Below, in pieces: positions 1 to 5,373 of a stretch of DNA of 5,373 bases (positions are counted from its first letter, which is position 1; every line of letters begins with the position of its first letter). Below the pieces are notes generated by a model. It worked only from the letters and a program-made list of their open reading frames with translations, had not been told where the DNA came from and did no database searches. Where the stretch lies: the NCBI GenBank assembly GCA_035252155.1, contig DATFDL010000100.1, forward strand, positions 1-5,373, read 5' to 3'. The stretch is from JAICLL01 sp035252155. GTDB lineage: Bacteria; Planctomycetota; Planctomycetia; Pirellulales; JAICIG01. Made by a program: the position numbers and the translations under genes.

Positions 1-3000
1 TAAACGACTCGAACCGGAACTGAAGGTTCTTACCCTCTCCCACTTTCACGTTTTTGAACAACGCCGCATCCGTTCCATTGAACCACGGGCTGCGGAACAC
101 GTTGCGGCCGAGAGTGCCAAACCGCGGCCCGACCCCGGGCGGATTCACGAAGAGCGTATTGGGCAACGGGTTCTTATTGGCGTCTTTCTGGACTCCGTTC
201 GCCGAGTCGCACGCCACTACCGCCGCCTGGCTCGAAGCCTGGCCCGCAAAGCCGCAGCCGATCTTATTGTTGTTTATGAAGATGCCGTCGGCCGGGCTCT
301 GGTTCGTCGCGTACGCGGCGCTAATGCTGCTTCCGACGAAATCCGGGTGATCGTTGTAAACCCCGTCGTAGTTGTAGTCGCCGCCCAGGTTCTCTGGTAT
401 CCCGTTGGGATCCAATGCAACGTTCTTCGAGTAGCGGTGCCGGCTGCTGTAAACCTCGATCGGGTGACCCGAATAGCCCTGGTAGAAGCCCGTCAATTGC
501 CATCCGCCGAGGACATGGCCGAGGAAGCCGTTCTGCCCCGAGAAGAACGGCAACTCATAGCTGAAATTCAGCTTGAATTCGTTGGTGTGGTCGAAGGCGC
601 CGGCCGCCTTCTCCAAGTTCATATGGCTATTCGAAATGTAGTAGAACGGCTGGCTGAAGGAACCCTGCGTGGTGGAGCCGGCAAAAAGATCCGAGTTCGT
701 GTCCATCAGCTTGGACCAGGTATAGCTGAACTGGAACTGCAAGCCGTTGGCCATGCGCTTCTGGATCTCGGTGACCAGGGAGTTATAACTGGAGTTCACG
801 CCGTTGGCGCGGTAGTTGAACCCGGTGTAGATCGGGTTCGGCTGCGGAGCGCTGAGCGTAGGCGTGTAATTCAGGCCATCGTAGCGGTTGAAGTTCATCA
901 GCACCGGCTCGTGCCGGCCCACGGAGCCCTGATAGTTCACGCGCAGCAAGAAGTTTTGGTAGAACTGGTGCTCGATGCCCAGGTACCAGTTGTCGCCCGA
1001 GGTGTCCTTCAGATTCGGCTCCATCGTGCGCACGGAAACGCGGAACGTCGGCTGGCCGTCGGGTTGGGGAACGAAGCTGGGCACCGCCGAGGCCGGATTA
1101 GTGTAGTAGATCGTGTTGCCGGCGGCGGTAACGTCCGTGTCCAGCAGCGCGTAGATGGGTGGGTTCCAGGCCCCGTTCGACCAGACGTTGTCGAAGATGC
1201 GGTCGTAATAGATTCCGTAGCCGCCGCGCAGCGAGGTGCGGCCGTCTCCGAAGAGGTCGTAAGCGAAGCCGAAACGCGGGCCGAGATCGCCGTTGCGCGA
1301 CTTCCACATCGTCGGGACGACCGCGGTTCGGGCATTGGCAACGCACGCGATGCTCTGCGGCGAGGCCAAATCGCTAGTTAGGCAATTGAAATTCGTGAAC
1401 TGGGCGATCTGGTTGTTGACCTCGGACGGCGGGTCGAAGCGATCCCAGCGCAAGCCGAGCTGCAAGCTCAACCGGTTCGTCACTCGCCAGTCGTCCTGCA
1501 TGAACAGATCGGCGTCGTGATAGGTGTAGTGCCGGTAGGCGTTGGCTTTGCTGCCCGTCCGCGGATTGATCGCGAATTCCTCGAAATAGGGAAAATCCGA
1601 GGCGAAGTTGCTGTCATTGTAGGTTACGTTCGCGATGCCGCCGTTGCCGGTAGCTGACCCCGTGCTCGCCGGGGTGGGATCGCAGCCGTTTGGCGTGTTC
1701 GGCCCCGTGCAGGCTTGACCTGCTCCGGGCAAAAGGTACGGAGCCGTCGATACGCAACCCGGCGGCGTGGGGTTTCCGTTGCTGTCGGTCCCTGTGCATG
1801 GGTCGTAGGCGTAGTCCAGCCCGCCGGCATTGGCGAACTCGTAGAAGCCCGGGCCGCCCAGGTCCCAGAAACGATACAGATTGCCCGGGTTGATCGAACC
1901 GCCAAAGGTCATGTTGTGACGGCCGACGACGTAACTGAGGTTGTCCTGAAATTGCCAGCGCGAAGTAACGAACTCCTGCTGGACGCCGGTATGGAATGCG
2001 CCCATGCCCCAGCCGCTGCCGCCGTCAATGCTGCTGTCAATGAAGACCTCGGGGTCGCTCGGATTGGCGTCTTCTTCATGAAACAAACTGCCGTTCTTCA
2101 CGTGTCCGATTGTCAATTGATTCAGCACGTTGGGAGTGAAGATGTGCTTGTAGATCAGCGACAGGTCGTGGTTGCTGTTGTTCGTGATCCCAGGCACCGG
2201 CGTCTTGGTGACGTAGCCGCCGCCGTATGGATCCTTGAAGGTTTCGAAGTTCCAAGTGCCGACGAAGCTCAGGCTGTCGCCGCTATGGAAGGTCTCGTCA
2301 ATCCGGATGTAGGGATTCTTTTGCGGGTCCGTCGTCGAGTCCACGAGGGCGGTGCAGCCCAGGTTCAGGTCGCCGACGTCGCCCGCGCCGCAGTTGGCTT
2401 GGCTGTCGGAGACGAACGGCGTGTACTTCTTGAGGTAATACGCGGCGATGGGGCTGGCGCTAGCCTGGAGCGCCGCGAACTCGGCGGAGTTCGGGCCTAG
2501 CGCGGTTACGTTGGACTTGCGGTTCAGCGTCACCTGATCCCAGACGCCGTAAAAAAACAGCTTGTCGCGAAGAATCGGACCGCCCAACGCCCCGCCGAAC
2601 TGATTGCGCACGTAACCCGGCTTCGGTTCGCTCCGTTTGTTGGCAAAGAAGTCGGAGGAGTTCAGCGAGCGGTTGCGATTGAACTCGTACAGCACGCCGT
2701 GGAACTGATTGGTGCCGCTCTTGCCCACGGCGCTGATCACCGCGCCGGTGCCGCGCCCGTTCTGCGCGCTCATGACGTTGGTGAGCATCGTGAACTCACC
2801 CACTGATTCGAGCGGCGGCGTGGCCGCGTTCATGCCGGCGCTGAAATCGTCGTTGTTGTCGGTGCCGTTGAAGGTGTAGGTCGTGCCCGCCTCGCGCTGC
2901 CCGCCCGCCGCCGGCCGGTAATCCATGCCCTGCGTCACCTGCGGCGCCAGGAAGGCGAGGTCATACACGTTGCGGCCATTGAGCGGCGTGTTGGTGATCG

Positions 3001-3436
3001 TGGCGGCGTTGACCGTCTGGGTCATGTTCGAGTTCGCCGTCTGGACCAACGGCGCCGCCGACGTCACTTCCACCGTTTGCTGCGCCGAAGCCGGCTTGAG
3101 GGTGATGTTCAGCGGCACGGTTTGGCTGGGGTCCACGTGAATGGCGGTGAATTTCTGCGTCGCGAAGCTCGGCGCCGTCGCCGTCACCGTGTAATCGCCC
3201 GAGGGCACCAGGGTGAAGCGATAAAGGCCGGCCGAGTCGGATTTCGCCGTCTGCGCGATGCCGGTGCCGTTGTTGGTGATCGTGACCACCGCATTGGGAA
3301 TGACCGCGCCGGTCGTGTCATAGATCACGCCGGTGATCTGCCCCTCGGCGGTTTGCGCCCGCGCCACGCCGGCGCTGAGGCCAACGATGACCAGCAGCGA
3401 ACAGAGTCCAAAGCCAAGCCGCATGAGGTTCCGCAC
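1..3436 (-). CDS. Oar-like TonB-dependent outer-membrane receptor with N-terminal carboxypeptidase-regulatory-like domain (3' end cut by window edge)
   Basis: The frame is open from the start codon to base 1 (1,145 codons visible, no stop), so the C-terminus is missing. Numbering from the GTG at 3436: residues 1-27 are a signal peptide (basic MRNLMR, then a hydrophobic core, cleavage at ARA|Q). Residues about 32-115 are a carboxypeptidase-regulatory-like beta-sandwich (GQITGVIYD, GLYRFTLVPSGDYTV). A plug-like domain follows, starting QTVEVTSAAP, with the signature LNGRN at 152-156 and KSGTNQFHG near 239-247. From about 250 onward the sequence is aromatic- and Asn-rich beta-barrel (GGALGGPI, LFMQDDWRVTNRLSLQLGLRWD, split here only by family resemblance). 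The visible end, LQFRFESF, is typical of the last strands, so I expect only tens of residues to be missing. The family imports large ligands across the outer membrane with TonB; the substrate here is unknown. No partner gene is visible. The family call is firm, the substrate open. Confidence 0.93.
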   Translation of the reverse strand, partial: MRNLMRLGFGLCSLLVIVGLSAGVARAQTAEGQITGVIYDTTGAVIPNAVVTITNNGTGIAQTAKSDSAGLYRFTLVPSGDYTVTATAPSFATQKFTAIHVDPSQTVPLNITLKPASAQQTVEVTSAAPLVQTANSNMTQTVNAATITNTPLNGRNVYDLAFLAPQVTQGMDYRPAAGGQREAGTTYTFNGTDNNDDFSAGMNAATPPLESVGEFTMLTNVMSAQNGRGTGAVISAVGKSGTNQFHGVLYEFNRNRSLNSSDFFANKRSEPKPGYVRNQFGGALGGPILRDKLFFYGVWDQVTLNRKSNVTALGPNSAEFAALQASASPIAAYYLKKYTPFVSDSQANCGAGDVGDLNLGCTALVDSTTDPQKNPYIRIDETFHSGDSLSFVGTWNFETFKDPYGGGYVTKTPVPGITNNSNHDLSLIYKHIFTPNVLNQLTIGHVKNGSLFHEEDANPSDPEVFIDSSIDGGSGWGMGAFHTGVQQEFVTSRWQFQDNLSYVVGRHNMTFGGSINPGNLYRFWDLGGPGFYEFANAGGLDYAYDPCTGTDSNGNPTPPGCVSTAPYLLPGAGQACTGPNTPNGCDPTPASTGSATGNGGIANVTYNDSNFASDFPYFEEFAINPRTGSKANAYRHYTYHDADLFMQDDWRVTNRLSLQLGLRWDRFDPPSEVNNQIAQFTNFNCLTSDLASPQSIACVANARTAVVPTMWKSRNGDLGPRFGFAYDLFGDGRTSLRGGYGIYYDRIFDNVWSNGAWNPPIYALLDTDVTAAGNTIYYTNPASAVPSFVPQPDGQPTFRVSVRTMEPNLKDTSGDNWYLGIEHQFYQNFLLRVNYQGSVGRHEPVLMNFNRYDGLNYTPTLSAPQPNPIYTGFNYRANGVNSSYNSLVTEIQKRMANGLQFQFSYTWSKLMDTNSDLFAGSTTQGSFSQPFYYISNSHMNLEKAAGAFDHTNEFKLNFSYELPFFSGQNGFLGHVLGGWQLTGFYQGYSGHPIEVYSSRHRYSKNVALDPNGIPENLGGDYNYDGVYNDHPDFVGSSISAAYATNQSPADGIFINNNKIGCGFAGQASSQAAVVACDSANGVQKDANKNPLPNTLFVNPPGVGPRFGTLGRNVFRSPWFNGTDAALFKNVKVGEGKNLQFRFESF

Positions 3437-3442
3437 GCTCAT

Positions 3443-3448
3443 TCCTCC
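3443..3448 (-). promoter_or_regulatory. Shine-Dalgarno GGAGGA that favours the GTG start of the receptor gene
   Basis: On the minus strand GGAGGA touches an ATG at 3442-3440, which leaves only one base after the GGAGG core and is too close for normal initiation. The in-frame GTG two codons later, at 3436-3434, sits 7 nt after GGAGG, an ideal distance. The next in-frame ATG, at 3424-3422, is 19 nt away, which is too far. I therefore place the start at 3436. The choice alters the signal peptide by only two residues (MS at the front). An annotation using ATG at 3442 would be an acceptable alternative. Confidence 0.65.
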
Positions 3449-3528
3449 GGAATCTTGATTGATTTGGTTTTTTGTCACACGCCAACTCGACCTACTGCAC
3501 GCAGGTACAGCTCTCTACACTAAGGGTC

Positions 3529-3559
3529 ATAATTTTGTCGAAAATTTCGCAAATGTCAA
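3529..3559 (-). promoter_or_regulatory. Candidate sigma70-type promoter of the receptor gene
   Basis: The minus strand carries a perfect -35 hexamer TTGACA (3559-3554). The best -10 candidate is AATTAT (3534-3529), four of six consensus matches at a spacing of 19 nt, which is longer than the usual 16-18. AAAATT at 17 nt spacing is a weaker alternative. The block is clearly AT-richer than the flanking genes. A start about 7 nt downstream would give a leader of roughly 85 nt before the GTG. The -35 is convincing, the -10 is not certain. Confidence 0.4.
3539..3549. repeat. Short inverted repeat CGAAA-A-TTTCG within the receptor promoter spacer
   Basis: Two 5-bp arms, CGAAA and TTTCG, flank a single A. 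The site lies between the proposed -35 and -10 of the receptor gene, where a bound repressor would block polymerase. Arms this short in AT-rich DNA can arise by chance, so the operator role is only a possibility. Confidence 0.25.
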
Positions 3560-3596
3560 CAACAATTTCGGCTTCTGAGTCACTTCCATTTCTATG

Positions 3597-3610
3597 AAAA
3601 TCCGGATTTT
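3597..3610. promoter_or_regulatory. 14-bp perfect palindrome AAAATCCGGATTTT, candidate operator between divergent genes
   Basis: The sequence equals its own reverse complement over 14 bases. It lies 37 bases upstream of the proposed receptor -35 and 113 bases upstream of the start of the exported-protein gene, so a dimeric regulator bound here could influence both. No regulator gene is visible in the window, and the site matches no operator I recognise. On the plus strand it is followed by further T residues, but the stem lacks a loop and it is unlikely to be a terminator. Confidence 0.35.
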
Positions 3611-3640
3611 TCTCACCCAGACCATCCAGGTTTTGGAATC

Positions 3641-3676
3641 TGCCGGCCGCCCTTGCCTCCGCCAGGGCGGCGGGCG
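3641..3676 (+). repeat. GC-rich inverted repeat (hairpin) upstream of the exported-protein gene
   Basis: GCCGCCCT (3646-3653) and AGGGCGGC (3664-3671) are perfect 8-bp arms around a 10-base loop. After one G-G mismatch (3645/3672) three more pairs form (3642-3644 with 3673-3675), then a G-T wobble. If transcription of the downstream gene starts near the palindrome at 3597-3610, this would be a stable structure in its 5' leader, ending about 50 bases before the ATG. No T run follows, so it does not look like an intrinsic terminator. It could also be a dispersed intergenic repeat. The pairing is certain, the role is unknown. Confidence 0.5.
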
Positions 3677-3723
3677 TAGCGTGGGCAGGTGTAATCGAGG
3701 AAATCCGTTCCCGGGAGGATGCG

Positions 3724-4329
3724 ATGCGACCTGTTGCCTTGATGCTCCTGTTTTCCGCCTTGGCTTGGAGCGCCCAAAGCGCCCCGCCGACGGCGCCGGC
3801 GATCCCGCTGCATACCCGCTTCGATGGTCATTTGAAAACGCCGCTGAACTCGAAGACGGCCAAATTGGGCGATCCCGTCACTGTCGAAGTCACCTATCCG
3901 GGCAAGGCGGGCAAGGAGATTGTGATCCCCAAGCATTCGTTGCTGCAGGGCACCATCGTCTCCGTGCTGCCTTACCAAAAGAAGAATCGGCGCGGCGGCC
4001 TGGCGGTGAAGTTCACCGAATTGGATACGCCTTCCGGCGCGAAAATTCCGCTTCAGGCGGTGATCTTTCAGGCCTACATCGACAAGTTCAGCTCGCTCGG
4101 CGACGCCGCCGACACCTCGGTCAACCACGATATGCCGAACGGCGACATTCCCGGCGATTACAAGCTGAACATGACTTCCGCCGAAGCCGTCGCCGGCGTG
4201 CACGGCCTCGCGCTCTATATCTTGGACGGCAACGCCACCGCCTTCATGGAGCAGTACGGCGACGTGAAGATTTCCGCCGATCAGCCTCTGCGCCTGCGCC
4301 TGGTCACCATCGCCCCCGACGCCAACTGA
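3724..4329 (+). CDS. Conserved-type hypothetical exported protein with a VirB10/TrbI-like beta motif
   Basis: This 201-residue protein has an N-terminal signal peptide (MRPVALMLLFSALAWSAQS|A, cleavage after residue 19), so it should be exported, probably to the periplasm. GGGAGG at 3713-3718 lies 5 nt before the ATG and fixes the start; the ATG at 3719 is in another frame. Residues about 34-113 read as alternating beta strands: DGHLKTPLNSKTAKLGDPV, EIVIPKHSLLQGTIVSV, GGLAVKFTEL, SGAKIPLQAVIF. The order 'IPk-S-L-G ... l-v-F--l--p-G--IpL' is like the C-terminal beta domain of VirB10/TrbI proteins and is seen in many small exported acidobacterial proteins. The rest (114-201) has no recognised motif. 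No cysteine is present and there is no lipobox. It stands alone on its strand, divergent from the receptor and convergent with the downstream gene. Coding status is well supported; function is unknown. Confidence 0.85.
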   Translation: MRPVALMLLFSALAWSAQSAPPTAPAIPLHTRFDGHLKTPLNSKTAKLGDPVTVEVTYPGKAGKEIVIPKHSLLQGTIVSVLPYQKKNRRGGLAVKFTELDTPSGAKIPLQAVIFQAYIDKFSSLGDAADTSVNHDMPNGDIPGDYKLNMTSAEAVAGVHGLALYILDGNATAFMEQYGDVKISADQPLRLRLVTIAPDAN

Positions 4330-4342
4330 GCCGGAGAAATGT

Positions 4343-4368
4343 GGGGCAGCCTGAACTGTCCCTATTTT
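4343..4368 (+). terminator. Probable intrinsic terminator of the exported-protein gene
   Basis: GGGGCAG (4343-4349) pairs with CTGTCCC (4356-4362) as a 7-bp stem with one G-T wobble and a 6-base loop CCTGAA. TATTTT follows directly. The stem begins 14 nt after the stop codon at 4327-4329, the normal place for a rho-independent terminator. The T tract is short and interrupted by one A, so efficiency may be modest. Confidence 0.5.
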
Positions 4369-4381
4369 CCAAGCGCGAAAC

Positions 4382-4407
4382 GGGGCGAATGGGGGAGCCC
4401 TCGCCCC
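4382..4407. repeat. Inverted repeat GGGGCGA / TCGCCCC between convergent genes
   Basis: Perfect 7-bp arms at 4382-4388 and 4401-4407 surround a 12-base, G-rich loop. The site lies 87 bases beyond the stop codon of the minus-strand methyltransferase-like gene. Neither strand has a clear T run after it, so terminator function is uncertain. It may block exonucleases or simply reflect high GC. Confidence 0.35.
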
Positions 4408-4494
4408 CAGCCGAAATGGGATGGCGGCTCCGGGATTGAGCGCCACGCGCCCGCGATCGGACGCCCGCGCCAGTCTCCGGCGCCTGCCCGCCGC

Positions 4495-5373
4495 CTACCG
4501 CCTGCGATAGACGACCACGCTGTCCCCGAAGCTATGGTCGGTGGTGTAAGGCAATCCGCGGCGGCCGAGAAATTCGAGATCCGGCGGACGCACGGCAGGC
4601 AGCACGTCATTGGCCATGAAGATGCCGCCCGGCGCCAGCATGGCCGTGATGTTGGCGAGGGCCAGCGCCTGCTCGAGCGGATCGTAATAGACGAGGATGT
4701 TGGTGGCGACGATCAGATCGAAGCCGGCGCCGGGCATGGTCTGCGCCACGATATCGAGATTGACGGGGCGCACGCGGCCCTCCCAGGCGGGAGCGAAGGC
4801 CACGGCGCGCATCTCGAGGTGACGCACCTGCGGCGGCGGCGCGAGCGGCGGCGCGGGATGGCCGATGTGATCGCCGGCGCTGCGCCAATAGGCCAGCGCC
4901 GCCGGCGTCCAAGGCACATCGTCGGCCAGCGGCAGTTGGATCACGTAGGGCCGGCCCGCCGCCGCGCGCGCCGCCAGGCCGCCGACGTGGGCATTGATTT
5001 GGGGATTGATGTCGAGCGTCGCGAGGGCCAGATCCGGGGCTCGGCCCAAGCCCAGGGCGGCGACGCCATCGAGCAGGACGAAGGGCTGCAGCGTCTGCTC
5101 GGGATAAAAATCGTAGCCTTCGCGCTTGTCGGCGAAGTCCAGGCCCGGGCCGATCACCGCGATACGGCGAATTTGCCCCGCGTGCAACACGCCCTTCGCC
5201 AAGAGCACGCGCAAGGTATCGGTCAGCGCGTAATTGGGCATGAGCGAGGTGTCGACGGAGAGGCCGCGATGCTCGAACAGAAAGCTGCGGGCGAGCACGA
5301 TGTCCTGGCGGTTGCCGGAAGCCTGCGCCGCCGCCAGCCGCTGCTGATACGCGGTCTGCTCGGCGACGAAGCG
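4495..5373 (-). CDS. SAM-dependent methyltransferase-like protein (5' end beyond window edge)
   Basis: The frame is open from the right edge to the TAG at 4497-4495, giving 292 visible residues. A GTG at 5298 is in frame, but the reading continues upstream through RFVAEQTAYQQRLAAAQASG with normal coding character, so the true start is probably outside the window. Counting from the edge, IAVIGPGLDF (71-80) fits methyltransferase motif I, LATLDINPQ (117-125) the acidic end of strand 2, FDLIVATNILVYYDPLEQAL (218-237) motif IV and the following helix, and LAPGGIFMAND (246-256) the LxPGG motif after strand 5. The 'ILVYYDPLEQ ... LAPGG' arrangement recalls the catalytic domain of CheR-type and other class I enzymes. 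A Pro/Ala-rich stretch (173-182) interrupts the fold. The substrate is unknown; no chemotaxis gene is visible, so CheR function should not be assumed. The gene is convergent with the exported-protein gene, with 165 bases between their stops. Confidence 0.8.
   Translation of the reverse strand, partial: RFVAEQTAYQQRLAAAQASGNRQDIVLARSFLFEHRGLSVDTSLMPNYALTDTLRVLLAKGVLHAGQIRRIAVIGPGLDFADKREGYDFYPEQTLQPFVLLDGVAALGLGRAPDLALATLDINPQINAHVGGLAARAAAGRPYVIQLPLADDVPWTPAALAYWRSAGDHIGHPAPPLAPPPQVRHLEMRAVAFAPAWEGRVRPVNLDIVAQTMPGAGFDLIVATNILVYYDPLEQALALANITAMLAPGGIFMANDVLPAVRPPDLEFLGRRGLPYTTDHSFGDSVVVYRRR

Noticed and set aside
347..1381. 344-codon plus-strand reading frame opposite the receptor
   Set aside because: It lies antisense to a clear receptor coding frame, its translation is a Val/Arg/Ala-rich string with no domain, and GC-rich codon bias on the other strand easily produces such open frames.
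1715..2500. 261-codon plus-strand reading frame opposite the receptor
   Set aside because: It is an antisense shadow of the receptor barrel region, with a low-complexity Val/Ala/Arg composition and no recognisable family.
3495..3510. Imperfect palindrome CTGCACGCAGGTACAG in the receptor leader
   Set aside because: It has a mismatch and a short loop with no link to the start codon or ribosome site, too weak to claim a riboswitch or attenuator.
3077..3523. 148-codon plus-strand frame crossing the receptor start
   Set aside because: It is antisense to the signal peptide and carboxypeptidase-like domain, is Arg/His-rich without motifs, and would run through the receptor promoter region.
3594..4439. 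281-codon plus-strand frame overlapping the exported-protein gene
   Set aside because: It is longer than the 201-codon frame but has an Arg/Pro-rich composition and no domain, while the shorter frame has a good ribosome site, a signal peptide and a beta-rich domain.
3613..4446. 277-codon minus-strand frame opposite the exported-protein gene
   Set aside because: It is antisense to the supported gene, with a Gly/Arg/Ala-rich translation and no motif.
4448..4469. CGCCCGCG repeated twice, 14 bases apart, near the end of the methyltransferase-like gene
   Set aside because: It is an 8-base direct repeat in very GC-rich DNA, with only two copies, and is likely to be chance.
4607..4919. Two short minus-strand frames inside the methyltransferase-like gene
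   Set aside because: They are out-of-frame readings of the same strand, extremely Arg/Ala-rich, and the main frame carries all the methyltransferase motifs.

Overview
The window most resembles chromosomal DNA of an Acidobacteriota member, or a relative with a similar gene repertoire. It is GC-rich, and its largest gene is an Oar-like TonB-dependent receptor with an N-terminal carboxypeptidase-regulatory-like domain. That family is greatly expanded in Acidobacteriota. The taxonomic guess rests on family resemblance and composition, not on a marker gene.

Layout: (1) Positions 1-3436, minus strand, are one uninterrupted reading frame covering nearly all of an outer-membrane receptor of more than 1,145 residues. 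Its C-terminus runs off the left edge. (2) Positions 3437-3723 are an AT-richer divergent intergenic region. It holds a probable minus-strand promoter, a 14-bp perfect palindrome, a small spacer palindrome and a GC-rich hairpin. (3) Positions 3724-4329, plus strand, encode a 201-residue exported protein of unknown function, with a central beta-rich stretch loosely like the VirB10/TrbI C-terminal domain. (4) Positions 4330-4494 lie between convergent genes and carry a probable intrinsic terminator and a second inverted repeat. (5) Positions 4495-5373, minus strand, are the C-terminal 292 residues of a protein with a class I SAM-dependent methyltransferase fold. Its start lies beyond the right edge.

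The receptor and the small exported protein are transcribed divergently from a shared regulatory region, and both appear to be exported to the envelope, so co-regulation is possible but unproven. The methyltransferase-like gene converges on the small gene and shows no evident functional link to it. I see no RNA gene, CRISPR array, insertion sequence or phage gene. The large plus-strand reading frames opposite the receptor are antisense shadows. No new multi-gene system is evident. The items most worth a second look are the five cysteine pairs of the receptor, the palindromes in the divergent promoter region, and the VirB10-like motif of the small exported protein.
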